NCBI RefSeq assembly: GCF_032191775.1
Contig: NZ_CP132507.1
Span: 3,125,001-3,189,000 of the forward strand
DNA length: 64,000 nt
Source of the DNA: Rhodoferax mekongensis
GTDB taxonomy: Bacteria > Pseudomonadota > Gammaproteobacteria > Burkholderiales > Burkholderiaceae_C
Direction of reading: 5' to 3'
Shown here: positions 54,398 through 63,851 of the stretch, one piece after another
Numbering within the stretch: position 1 is the first letter of the stretch
Layout of the letters: every line of letters starts with the position of its first letter
Notes under the pieces: generated by a model
Databases searched by the model: none
What the model was told of the DNA's origin: nothing
The model's input: the letters and a program-made list of their open reading frames with translations, nothing else
Position numbers and translations under genes: made by a program

Positions 54398-55767
54398 GCG
54401 AGCACGTTTTTTGGGCGCCGCAGGCCTGGGTGGATGGCCGCTGGGAACACGATGTGTGCCTGGGAGTTGATGCACGCGGCCACTGGGCGGCCATCACCCC
54501 CGGCATCACTCCGCCACCGGCCCACGCCACGGTGCTGCAGGGGCCGGTGTTGCCGGGCTTGGTCAATGCACACAGCCACGCCTTCCAGCGCGCATTTGTC
54601 GGGCTCGCCGAGCGGCGTGAATCCGAGGCGGACGACTTCTGGTCCTGGCGTGACCGCATGTACGGTGTGGCCCTGCGCATCACCCCCGCTCAGATGCGGG
54701 CCGTGGCGGCCCAGCTTTATGTGGAGCTGCTGCAAGGCGGCTACACGCAAGTGTGTGAGTTCCATTACCTGCACCACCAGGAAGACGGCCAGCCCTACGC
54801 GGATGAGGCCACCATGGCCTGGGCCCTCGCCGACGCCGCGCAGGACGCAGGCATGGGCCTCACCCTGCTGCCCGTGCTGTATGAGCGGGCCGGCTTTCAG
54901 CAATCGAATCTGCGACCGGACCAGCGGCGTTTTGCGGGCACTCCGGACTTCATCGCCCGCCTGCAGGCCACGGTGCAGGCCAGCAGCCGCCCGCTGCTGA
55001 ATGCGGGCGTGGCCATCCATTCGCTACGGGCTGCGTCAGCGGCATCCATTGACGCCTTGCTGGCCCACGTGCGTGGTGCAGACATGCCCATCCACATTCA
55101 CGTGGCTGAACAAATGCAAGAAGTGCGCGACTGCTTGGCCGCCACCGGCCAGCGCCCCATCGCCCACCTGGCGCATCGCTTTTCCATGGACTCCCGCTGG
55201 CAACTGGTGCATGCCACCCACACCGAGGCTACTGAGATAGACGCCGTGGCCCGCAGTGGTGCCGGCATCGTGATCTGCCCGAGCACCGAAGGCAACCTGG
55301 GCGACGGCTTTGCGGACCTGCCCGGCTGGCTGGCCGCAGGCGTACCCATAGCGCTGGGCTCCGACAGCCATGTAGGCCGGCAATGGAACGAAGAAATCCG
55401 CTGGCTGGAATACGGCCAGCGCCTGCGACTGCAGCAGCGCAACGTGGCAGCGCTCCCCGGTTATCAGCCCTCCACAGCCGCGCGCTTGTTGGACCAGGCG
55501 ATCAGAAGCGGCGCTGCAGCAGCAGGCTTCAAGCAATGGGGCCTGCAGACAGGTGCAAGGGCGGACATGGTGGTGCTCGACATGAACACCCCGGGTTTGC
55601 TCGGCATTCCGCACACACACACGCTCGATGCCTTGGTGTTTGCCTGCAATCACGCGGCGATCGATGAAGTCTATGTGGCGGGTAAGCGGCAGGTCAGCGG
55701 TGGAATGCACCATGAAAAATCGGTTATCGCAGGAATTTTCAAACAAACTTTATTTAATTTGTTATAA
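54394..55767 (+). CDS. hutF: Formimidoylglutamate deiminase
   Basis: 457 residues of the amidohydrolase superfamily. It deaminates N-formimino-L-glutamate to N-formylglutamate, which defines the five-step variant of histidine breakdown used with HutG. Marks are LPGLVNAHSHAFQRAFVGLA (metal HxH), VCEFHYLHHQEDGQPYADE, MPIHIHVAEQMQEVRDCLAA and ALGSDSHVGRQWNEEIRWLE. Last gene of the unit; no intrinsic terminator is seen before the AT-rich leader of the chemoreceptor gene. Confidence 0.96.
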   Translation: MSEHVFWAPQAWVDGRWEHDVCLGVDARGHWAAITPGITPPPAHATVLQGPVLPGLVNAHSHAFQRAFVGLAERRESEADDFWSWRDRMYGVALRITPAQMRAVAAQLYVELLQGGYTQVCEFHYLHHQEDGQPYADEATMAWALADAAQDAGMGLTLLPVLYERAGFQQSNLRPDQRRFAGTPDFIARLQATVQASSRPLLNAGVAIHSLRAASAASIDALLAHVRGADMPIHIHVAEQMQEVRDCLAATGQRPIAHLAHRFSMDSRWQLVHATHTEATEIDAVARSGAGIVICPSTEGNLGDGFADLPGWLAAGVPIALGSDSHVGRQWNEEIRWLEYGQRLRLQQRNVAALPGYQPSTAARLLDQAIRSGAAAAGFKQWGLQTGARADMVVLDMNTPGLLGIPHTHTLDALVFACNHAAIDEVYVAGKRQVSGGMHHEKSVIAGIFKQTLFNLL

Positions 55768-55828
55768 AACACCAAAGCAATAAAATATTTACACTAATAT
55801 TTCTTGCAAAACCTTCGAGGGGTCAATC

Positions 55829-57456
55829 ATGAGCTTTCTGAATCGGTGGAGCGTCAAAGCGCGGCTAAGTGTCGGTTACTGGGTCATGACTCTCATCGTG
55901 GTCTTGATTGCAGCAGAGGGCCTGGTGGCCCTCTCCAATGCCAAGTCAGACTTCGAGCGACAGGTACTCCAGCTCAACAAACTCACCCAGCTCAGCAACC
56001 AAACCCTCGATGCCACCAACGCCCGCGCCGTGGGTGCGCGCAATCTGGTCATCAGCACGCCCCAAGCCGGTATTGAGCGCGACAAGGCGGCGATTGAAAA
56101 GGCGCATGCAGCCGTTCAAAAGCATATTGCAGACATCGACAGCATGCTTGCCCAGGACAACTTCAAGGGCTCTGAACTCGCCCGTGCCTTTGAAACCGTC
56201 AAAAAACCGAATCGGTCTACGGCCCGGTCGCGCTGGAGATCACCGCGTTGGGTGTAGCCGGCAAGCGTGAGGAGGCGATTGCAGGCATCAACGCCAAATG
56301 CCGTCCCTTGCTGGACCAGCTCCTGGCTGACCTTCACGAATTCAGCAAACTCACCGAGGCTGCGGGCCAGGCCAATGTGGTCGAGGCGGCCCAAGATTTC
56401 GTAGAGCTGCGCAACACCCTGATCACGCTCACTCTTCTGGGCTTGGCCATTGCCATCACGATGGGCGTGGGTACCACCCGCTCCATCACACGCCCCTTGC
56501 TTATCGCCCGGTCGGCAGCCAATGCGTTTGCCCACGGCGACCTGAGCACCGCACTCGTGGCAGAGGGCAAAGACGAAATCGCGCAACTTGTGCAGGAACT
56601 GGAAGCGATGCGGCTGGAGCTGTCCGGCATCGTGGCGGCAGTGCGTCAGAGTGCCGAAACCGTCTCCAATGCGAGTGCGGAAATCGCCACCGGTAACCAC
56701 GACTTGTCCGGCCGCACTGAGAACCAGGCCAGCGCCTTGGAGCAAACATCGGCGAGCATGGAAGAAGTCAATTCCTCCATCCGTCAGAACGCCGATAACT
56801 CCCAACAGGCCAGACAACTGGCAGCAGATGCCTCGCAAATTGCCTCGCAGGGCGGCAGCACGGTGACCGACGTGGTCAGTACCATGCGCGGCATCAGTGA
56901 AAGCTCCAAGCGGATTTCAGACATCACCAGCATCATTGACGGCATCGCCTTCCAGACCAACATCCTCGCGCTCAATGCCGCGGTAGAAGCGGCCCGGGCA
57001 GGCGAACAAGGCCGGGGCTTTGCGGTGGTGGCCAGTGAGGTGCGCACCTTGGCCAGCCGGTCGGCAGAGGCGGCCAAAGAAATCAAAAAGCTCATTGGCG
57101 ACAACGTGCAGCGTATCGAGCAAGGCGGGGTTCATGCCGAGCGCGCGGGCACCATCATGTCCGAGGTGGTCAGCAGCATCAGTGGCCTCAACACTGTGAT
57201 TACCGAGATATCGATGGCGAGCCGCGAGCAAAGTGACGGGGTCGCCCAAATTGATGTGGCGATCCAGCAAATGGACCAGGTCACGCAACAGAATGCCGCC
57301 TTGGTCGAGGAAATGGCCGCCGCTGCCAGCAGCTTGAGCAGCCAATCCCGCGATTTGGTGCAAGTCGTAGCCCGCTTCAAGCTCAACCCGCACGACGCGC
57401 AGAGCCTGTCAATCGGCCATGCCGCAAGCCCCGGCATGCTGGCACTGCAGTACTAG
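55829..57456 (+). pseudogene. Methyl-accepting chemotaxis protein gene with a one-base frameshift
   Basis: The first frame (55829 to stop at 56257) encodes the N-terminal membrane helix and sensor half; the second (to 57456) encodes the rest of the sensor, membrane helix 2, HAMP and the signalling hairpin ([20 protein letters not shown]). They would join cleanly if one A were added to the A6 run at 56201-56206: ...ETVKK then [26 protein letters not shown] precedes the ATG in a very AT-rich leader. It may be a pseudogene, a sequencing error, or a site of slippage; a -1 ribosomal shift at the two AAA codons also restores the frame. Confidence 0.85.
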
Positions 57457-57593
57457 CCCAGAAACCGCAGCATCCCGTAAAGCGACAAGGCACCACACAC
57501 GACAAGCATGCCGGTTTTCACAGCGCGGTTGCTGGTGAGTGTGCCCGCAACGCTGCACACCAGAATGGCGATAAAGATAAAGCTGGTTTTCAT
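57453..57593 (-). CDS. Possible 46-residue small membrane protein
   Basis: Frame from ATG 57593 to a stop that overlaps the chemoreceptor stop. The product has two hydrophobic stretches ([16 protein letters not shown] and [17 protein letters not shown]) around a short polar turn (SNRAVKTG), consistent with a small inner-membrane hairpin. No ribosome site is evident and no family recognised, so expression is uncertain. Confidence 0.4.
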   Translation of the reverse strand: MKTSFIFIAILVCSVAGTLTSNRAVKTGMLVVCGALSLYGMLRFLG

Positions 57594-57639
57594 GGGGGTG
57601 ATGCTAACGGAGTGGCAGGCGGCACAAGGCGAACCGGGG

Positions 57640-58737
57640 TCAGTTCTTTAGCAACTCCGGCAGTGCGGCGAGCACCTTGGCCAGTGCCAGAGCGTCCGCA
57701 TTGTTCATCCCGCTCTTGACGGCGTATTCAGCCGTGAGTTCTCCCACTACCGCGCCCACTGCACCAGACCTGCAGTCACCACCTGAAGCTTCAGCGCCCG
57801 CACACCCCAGCACGGCGTGGACTAGCTTGTGGGTGAATTCGTTGAGGTTTTTCGCTACGAGACCGTCGCCGATAGCGTTGGCTCCTTGTGCGGTCCCCGT
57901 GTTGATCAACGCTCCTTTGAGCGAGTTGGCCAACGTGTTTTCATCAAACGGCTTGCCTGCCAGCGCACTGTTCATCATGTCCGTGGCGACGTTGTTGCCC
58001 AGGTTCTTCTGGAGCTGGTCGATGAAGCTGCTCTTGGCATCCACCCCCTTGAAGTAGCTGGCATTGAGCTTGTCCAACGCCCCCGCAGTCACCATGGTGG
58101 TCAGCAAGTTCTTGATGCTTTGCTCACTACCCAGTTGCTCCAGGGTCTTGCCGATGTCGCCCCCGTTGTTCACCAAAGCCACCGCCGCTTGGCTGGCCAG
58201 CGCTGTGAAGCCCGCGTTCAGTGCAGCCCCTGCAAAGGTGGCGGTGGTAACACCTGCTGCGGTGGTGGTGGTCAGCGCCACGCCTCCCAGCGTGGTACCA
58301 GTTGCCGTGGTGGTGCCAAACATGCCGCTGGCTCCGGGCATGTAGGCCGCTACCGCAATACTTAAGAGTGCCGCCCCCGCAGGTGTCAATCCCGCTTGGT
58401 CATAACTCCACTTTTCTTGAGCCAGGGCCACTTTGTCCCATTGGACGTTGGGGTTGGCAGCGAGTTGGTTCAGGTATTCCAGTCCTGTGCCGCCGCTTTG
58501 GTCCACCAAGGCATTGATCTGGCTCTTGAGCGTCTGCCCGCCCTTGGTGTCGGGGATTTGGGCGCTGATCTTCAAAGCATTGTCGAAGCTGACGTTGCCC
58601 GTTATCTTGGTCTGGTTCAGGGTCTGGGTGGTCGAGCCATGGCCCTTCATCTCCTGGTAGAGGCCTGCGGTCTCAGACTTCTCGGTATGACTGGTCTGGG
58701 TGGTGTTGGTGCTGCCGCCCAGGATCAGTTCGCCCGC
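57640..58737 (-). pseudogene. Orphan C-terminal fragment of haemagglutinin (DUF637 pretoxin region), duplicate
   Basis: Open frame from 58737 (ATG at 58650) encoding a near-copy of about residues 585-949 of the large haemagglutinin at 59608-63735 (shared: GHGSTTQTLNQT, KISAQIPDTKGG, AAYMPGASGMFGTTTATG, MMNSALAGKPFDENTLANSL). It starts abruptly at GELILGGS without any start region and ends at ALPELLKN, before the pretoxin motif and without a toxin domain. It is a displaced orphan module, unlikely to be made or exported alone. On DNA it is one half of a direct repeat of about 1.07 kb. Confidence 0.85.
57666..58734 (-). repeat. Direct repeat, copy 1 (orphan pretoxin module)
   Basis: Aligns with 60889-61983 in the same orientation; includes a stretch of more than 100 bases without a mismatch around 58182-58300. 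The right edge is sharp at about 58734, inside the last codons of the immunity gene. Confidence 0.85.
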
Positions 58738-59591
58738 CTACCGGTCGGCTTCTCGAAGACCATATAGACCCATGTTCCCCCCGCATCGCCTCTGTAGGCA
58801 CCGTCTGCACCATCTAGTTGAGCTGCAGCGGCGGTGTAGGCCCATGCATCGCTCTCGCTGCAATGGATGCTGCGCGTGGTGAATGCGTCTATTGCTTGGG
58901 TTTGACCGTAGTCGTACACACGGCGAGCAGCACGGCGCAAGGGCTCAGGCACCGATGGGTGGTCCCAGCCCCACAAAAAACTGCCGTTGGCGGTGTTGTA
59001 GGTTCCCACCACTTGCACTGCTGCGCTTAGCTTGCGTCCATCGGCAAAGGTGAAGTGCAGACTACCTGCATTCATGTCCAGGTTCCACTGCGCCTCAGTT
59101 CCCAACCCCCAGGCTTCGGTGTTGTGCGCCGTTTGGGCCTGCAAGGCCACCATGGCTTGTTGCAGGAAGGACTCGGCACTTGGCGCTTGCGGGGTGTCCA
59201 CCAAACCACCGAGTACCTCCGCGACGGGGCCAATGTTGGCAGAGTCTCCCACTTCGTCGCTGTCGTCGTATTCGGCTGGCTTGTTGTAGTCGTAGGCGAT
59301 GTCGTATTTGCCGTCAGGGTACAGGGTGAAGGTCAGGCCCCAGATGCGTTTGCCGGTGGTGCGGAGGTATTCGTCGCGGAGTGCGATACATGCATCGTTT
59401 AACTCAAATACCCTGGTGAATTCAATTTCAATATCGCTCCTATCTGAGTTTGAGTGAATTTGCTCAGTGACCATCCGACTGCAGTCTCTATTGAGAATGA
59501 ACGTGCTAAAGCGAATCACGCCCCAACCAGAACGTGCGGCTTCTGCCAAACACGCCCCGATTTTTTGATAAGCGACCTCAGGTGTTGTCAT
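58725..59591 (-). CDS. Probable immunity protein with YezG-like and DUF6882-like domains
   Basis: 288 residues from ATG 59591, 16 bases after the toxin stop. Residues 1 to about 125 resemble YezG/DUF600 immunity proteins (GKRIWGLTFTLYPDGKYDIA, YDYNKPAEYDD). Residues about 135-285 resemble the DUF6882 family (GSLHFTFADGRKLSAAVQVV, GTYNTANGSFLWGWDHPSVP, HCSESDAWAYTAAAAQL). It is expected to neutralise the adjacent nuclease toxin in the cytoplasm. Its last codons lie inside the duplicated orphan module, so the present stop was set by that duplication. Domain names are from memory of motifs. Confidence 0.7.
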   Translation of the reverse strand: MTTPEVAYQKIGACLAEAARSGWGVIRFSTFILNRDCSRMVTEQIHSNSDRSDIEIEFTRVFELNDACIALRDEYLRTTGKRIWGLTFTLYPDGKYDIAYDYNKPAEYDDSDEVGDSANIGPVAEVLGGLVDTPQAPSAESFLQQAMVALQAQTAHNTEAWGLGTEAQWNLDMNAGSLHFTFADGRKLSAAVQVVGTYNTANGSFLWGWDHPSVPEPLRRAARRVYDYGQTQAIDAFTTRSIHCSESDAWAYTAAAAQLDGADGAYRGDAGGTWVYMVFEKPTGRRAN

Positions 59592-59607
59592 TCGTAATCT
59601 TGCTGAA

Positions 59608-62600
59608 CTATTGGGTAAAGGGAAATCTCTCAATTTTTCCATTGATCGTGGCTGTCACCAAGAAAACATTCGGTCTTGCGCCATTTCCGCTGGGATACCC
59701 CACATCAATCTTCACGCTCACCTTCTTGCCTGCATCAATTTCATTCTTCAACATGGCCTCCATCGCTTTCCATTCGCCCCGATTCAAGGTGGACGCTTGC
59801 GGCACGATGTTGATGCGGTCTCCGGCACCGCCCAAAGAGGCTGCGATCAAATGCCCGCCTTCATCACCGGGGTTGCCACACTTTCCTACGCAGGCTTGCT
59901 GGTAGCCATTGCGGTCACTTTTTATTCCGGTTAAATCGGCCTCAACGCCCTTTACTCGCCCCGAAGCGTCGGTGATGTAAGAGTGGCCATTGTCCATGAT
60001 GTAGGCGGTTTTGGCATCCAACCTTCCGTTGGCTTGCGGACTCCAGTTGCCTTTCGAGCCAGCTGGAATGACAACCGCCTTATCGACATCCGCGCGCGCC
60101 GCCAGTGCCTCCGCCTTCTTCGCCAGCTTAACCTCATCAACAACCTTGTTCAGCGCTTTGACCTTTTTGAGCGGATCAGGGCTGAAGTTGGCGAGGACGT
60201 CGCCCAGCATCTGACCGATCGAGGATTCATCGCCGTTTTGTATGGCATTGGCCAAGTCGTTGCGCAGCTGGTTCTCGGCGGCTTGCGCAATCTCCTTGAA
60301 CTTGATGGGATTGTTGGCTATCCACTCCAGCGCTTCTTTGGCGTCCTGGGCTGCCACTTGGGCTTGGGCACCAAGCTTCTTGGCGCTGCCCACAGGGTCT
60401 TGCGCAATCTCCAGTCCGGTCTTCAGGGTCTCAATGTATCCATCCCATACGGAAACAAAGGTTCCTTTGGCGGTTTGCACTAGAAGCCGACCTTTGTCAA
60501 AGGTACCCATTGCCTCCGAAAGGGTGTGCTTCCCGTCAGCGCCGAAGATGATGTCTTTGTCGCCTTTGAGAATGACGTCTGCCGCAAAGCTACGTACTTT
60601 CTTTTGCTCTATGGTGCTTATGTCCGGGGTTTTGCCGCCGCAGGCTGCAGCCAACGCCGCATCGCGTTTCTTGTCTTCTTCCTCAATTTTGTTGATTTCG
60701 ACTTGTAGGGGCGCCGCGCAGTCTGTATTGGCTCCGCAAGCCGTAATGTCCGCTTGCAGTTTTTTCTTGCGCAAGATTTCAGCGTGGTTAAGGTAGTTGT
60801 TTTGCGCAGCGTTCTCGCCTGTCAGCGCCGCAATGTTGACCGCAGCTGCGTTATCCCCGCGCCCACCCACGATCACGCCCGACGTGGCTGCAATGATCTT
60901 GGCAAGCCCCAGTGCTTGGGTGTCATTCAAGCCATTCTTCTTCGCATACTCCGCAGTGAGCTCCCCCACCACCGCCCCCACAGCACCAGGTGTACACCCG
61001 CTGCCATTGCCCGCCGTGGCCGCACCCGCTGCACAACCAAGAACCGCATGAGCCAGTTTGTGGGTAAAGTCATTCAGGTTGGGTAGTACGCTCTGTTGGC
61101 TTGAATAAGCATTGCCAATCTCATTAGCTCCTTGTGCCATACCTGTATTGATCAACGCCCCCTTGAGCGAGTTGGCCAACGTGTTTTCATCAAACGGCTT
61201 ACCCGCCAGCGCACTGTTCATCATGTCGGTGGCTAGGTTGTTGCCCAGGTTCTTCTGGAACTGGTCCACAAACGTACTCTTGGCATTGATACTGTTCCAG
61301 CCCATGGTGCTATTGAGCTTGTCCAACGCCCCCGCCGTCACCATGGTGGTCAGCAAGTTCTTGATGCTTTCTTCCTTGCCCAGTTGCTCCAGGGTCTTGC
61401 CGATGTCGCCCTTGTTGTTCACCATGGCTACCGCCGCTTGGCTGGCCAGCGCTGTGAAGCCCGCGTTCAGTGCAGCCCCTGCAAAGGTGGCGGTGGTAAC
61501 ACCTGCTGCGGTGGTGGTGGTCAGCGCCACGCCTCCCAGCGTGGTACCGGTGGCCGTGGTGGTGCCAAACATGCCGCTGGCTCCGGGCATGTAGGCCGCT
61601 ACCGCAATACTTAAGAGTGCAGCCCCTGCTGGTGTAAGCCCCGCTTGGCTGTAGCTCCACTTCTCATTGGCCAGGGCCACTTTGTCCCATTGGATGTCGG
61701 TGCGCTGGGCCAGTTGGTTCAGGTATTCCAGTCCTGTACCGCCGCTTTGTGACGCCAGCGCATTGATCTGGCTCTTGAGCGCCTGTCCGCCCTTGGTGTC
61801 GGGGATCTGGGCGCTGATCTTCAAGGCACTGTCAAACGCCACGTTGCCCTTGAGGCTGGTCTGGTTCAGGGTTTGTGTGGTCGAGCCATGGCCCTTCATC
61901 TCCTGGTAGACGCCTGCGGTTTCTGTCTTCTCGGTATGGCTGGTCTGGGTGGTGTCAATGCTGCCGCCCAGGATCAGTTCGCCTTTCTTGCCGGGGTCTG
62001 TTTTAACGAAAGCGATCTGGGGGGCTTCTACCTCGGTGCCGCGCAGCTCGGTCTTGTTGCCCACACCGATCACCACCTTCTGGTTGGAGATCAGGCGGGT
62101 GCCTATGCTGCTGGCCGTGGCTGTGCTGTCGGTGCTGGTTTTGTCTTCCAGGGTGATGCCGCCTGCGATGGCACTGAAGGCACCACCCAGGGTCGTGGTG
62201 CTCTGGGTAGTCGTCGTGCTCTGGCGGGTGTTGGTAGCCGCATACAGGGTGGTGGTGTCTTTGCCTTCTACGGTGACGCTGTTGCTTCCCTTGAACTCGG
62301 TGCCCACGCTCACCAGGTTCTGCTCTGCGATGACGCTGATGTTCTTGGCGTTAATGGTGCTGACCTGTGCGGTGGCGGCACTGGCTTGGGTTTGGGTGCT
62401 GGTGGTCGTAGAACTCAAGAGGCCTGAGCTGGTGCTGGTCTGCACACTCTCATAGCTGCTTTGGGTTTGTCCGGCGTCCAGCACGATGTTGCCTTTGGCG
62501 GCCAGCGTTGCGGTGTCTGCGGCACTCAGGCTGGCGGCTTTGGCGTTGATGCTGTTGCCGGCGTTCACAGTGAGGGTGGTGCCGCTACTGATGGTGCTGC

Positions 62601-63735
62601 CTGCGTCGCTGGTCTGGCTGGTAAGCAGGTGGTTCTTGGCGTCACCGGCGTTGAGGTTGTTGGTCTGGCTGGTTTTGAGTGCGTTGATATTGACGTTGTT
62701 GGCGGCACTGAGCTGCACGGCGCCATTGCCGGCTATCTGGGCAGCGGTGGCATTGAAGTCGTTGCCTGCACTGGCATACAGCACGCCCTTGCCTTGGACG
62801 TAGAAGCCGGCAATGCGGTCTATGCCGGTTTGGGTGTAGCTGTAGGCGCCGGAGCTGCCTGAACTGCTGGCGGTGGTGCTCGCTACATTCAAGTCCCGCC
62901 CGGCTAATGCCACCAGGCTGTTGCCGGCCACTACGCTGCCACCGGTGTTGTTGATGTCTTGCGTCGCTTGCAAGGCGACATCCTGGGCTTGGATGAGGCC
63001 TGCGAGGTTGTGGATGTTGCCGGCTTCAATCTGGACGACTTTGCGGCCCAGGATGGTGCCGGCGTTGGTGATGTCGCCTGTGGTTTGGATGGCTACGCTG
63101 TCGCCACTGAGCAGGGCACCATTGGGAGTCAGGTCTCCGGCTTTTACTGCGGCGTAGACGTGGGGGACCAGTACTTGGGTTTGGGTGCCATCGGCCAGAG
63201 TGACTGTTTCTTGCTGCAACCAGACGATGTCGGTGGTGAGCAAGGCCAGTTGGTTGGCGGTGAGCGCTATGCCGGGGCGCAGGTTGAACGTTTTGGCAAA
63301 CGTGAGGCCGGAGTCCATCAGGGCTTGGTACTGCTGCTGGTCACTGGTGTAGTCGCCCAGGAAGCGGCGACCGGTGAGTTGGGCTACTTGCTCGCGGATA
63401 AGCTTTTGTTCATAGAAACCGTCGCCCAGTCGCTTTTGAGTGACGGTGGGGTCTAAGGCGAGCTTGGTCGTGATGTAGTCCGAGCTCAGCCAGGCGCGGT
63501 AGTTGGTAAAGCGTGGGTCGGTTTCCACCAGGTAGTGACTGGAGGGGTTGCTGTTGAGTGCTATTTTTCTAGGAGCTGATTGCGCATTATTTGCCTGCGC
63601 GACAGGCCAATTTGATGCACAAGTGCCTGCGCGAAAAAAGCAAGATGTGTGGTGTATGCGCCCCGTGGGTGGGTTGCGCCTGATACACGAGATCTCCCGT
63701 TGCCGAGGCTGGTTTCGTCCGCCGCCATGAAGCAA
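59608..63735 (-). CDS. Filamentous haemagglutinin/CdiA-like protein with nuclease toxin tip, N-terminally truncated
   Basis: About 1370 residues. The first ~60 (from a TTG, no known start) are not homologous to anything recognised; true family sequence starts at SSHYLVETDPRFTNYRAW. Then come FHA-type repeats (DLTPNGALLSGDSVAIQTTG, LVALAGRDLNVAS), DUF637 pretoxin region about 585-950, a VENN-like motif (GENAAQNNYL, near 975), and at about 1240-1375 a DNA/RNA non-specific endonuclease domain of the NS_2 type (DEGGHLIAASLGGAGDRINI, VPQASTLNRGEWKAMEAML). The secretion (TPS) domain is missing, so export is unlikely as it stands. The immunity gene follows directly. Confidence 0.82.
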   Translation of the reverse strand: MLHGGGRNQPRQREISCIRRNPPTGRIHHTSCFFRAGTCASNWPVAQANNAQSAPRKIALNSNPSSHYLVETDPRFTNYRAWLSSDYITTKLALDPTVTQKRLGDGFYEQKLIREQVAQLTGRRFLGDYTSDQQQYQALMDSGLTFAKTFNLRPGIALTANQLALLTTDIVWLQQETVTLADGTQTQVLVPHVYAAVKAGDLTPNGALLSGDSVAIQTTGDITNAGTILGRKVVQIEAGNIHNLAGLIQAQDVALQATQDINNTGGSVVAGNSLVALAGRDLNVASTTASSSGSSGAYSYTQTGIDRIAGFYVQGKGVLYASAGNDFNATAAQIAGNGAVQLSAANNVNINALKTSQTNNLNAGDAKNHLLTSQTSDAGSTISSGTTLTVNAGNSINAKAASLSAADTATLAAKGNIVLDAGQTQSSYESVQTSTSSGLLSSTTTSTQTQASAATAQVSTINAKNISVIAEQNLVSVGTEFKGSNSVTVEGKDTTTLYAATNTRQSTTTTQSTTTLGGAFSAIAGGITLEDKTSTDSTATASSIGTRLISNQKVVIGVGNKTELRGTEVEAPQIAFVKTDPGKKGELILGGSIDTTQTSHTEKTETAGVYQEMKGHGSTTQTLNQTSLKGNVAFDSALKISAQIPDTKGGQALKSQINALASQSGGTGLEYLNQLAQRTDIQWDKVALANEKWSYSQAGLTPAGAALLSIAVAAYMPGASGMFGTTTATGTTLGGVALTTTTAAGVTTATFAGAALNAGFTALASQAAVAMVNNKGDIGKTLEQLGKEESIKNLLTTMVTAGALDKLNSTMGWNSINAKSTFVDQFQKNLGNNLATDMMNSALAGKPFDENTLANSLKGALINTGMAQGANEIGNAYSSQQSVLPNLNDFTHKLAHAVLGCAAGAATAGNGSGCTPGAVGAVVGELTAEYAKKNGLNDTQALGLAKIIAATSGVIVGGRGDNAAAVNIAALTGENAAQNNYLNHAEILRKKKLQADITACGANTDCAAPLQVEINKIEEEDKKRDAALAAACGGKTPDISTIEQKKVRSFAADVILKGDKDIIFGADGKHTLSEAMGTFDKGRLLVQTAKGTFVSVWDGYIETLKTGLEIAQDPVGSAKKLGAQAQVAAQDAKEALEWIANNPIKFKEIAQAAENQLRNDLANAIQNGDESSIGQMLGDVLANFSPDPLKKVKALNKVVDEVKLAKKAEALAARADVDKAVVIPAGSKGNWSPQANGRLDAKTAYIMDNGHSYITDASGRVKGVEADLTGIKSDRNGYQQACVGKCGNPGDEGGHLIAASLGGAGDRINIVPQASTLNRGEWKAMEAMLKNEIDAGKKVSVKIDVGYPSGNGARPNVFLVTATINGKIERFPFTQ
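60889..61983 (-). repeat. Direct repeat, copy 2 (inside the large haemagglutinin gene)
   Basis: Encodes the pretoxin region of the large protein. Matches 57666-58734 in the same orientation over almost its full length. The 2.15 kb between the copies hold the toxin domain and the immunity gene. Confidence 0.85.
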
Positions 63736-63779
63736 CCTCGATTGGGGTTAAAAACCAGACAGTGGAAGCGGACGTTCAC
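63561..63779 (-). pseudogene. Remnant of haemagglutinin start (extended signal peptide region)
   Basis: A 72-residue frame starting MNVRFHCLVFNPNRGCFMAA, which fits the extended signal peptide of two-partner-secretion adhesins (MNxxxxxxVFNxxxGxxMxxxE). It runs out of frame before reaching the rest of the adhesin, which continues in another frame (59608-63735). Together they show that the original gene lost its secretion domain by internal deletion and has a frameshift near the T6 run about 63632. Confidence 0.65.
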
Positions 63780-63851
63780 AAGGTGGCTTTATCGTAAAAA
63801 CCAACATTTGAGCTAGTCAGCATGAGTCATAGCGGAGCACATCCGTGGATT

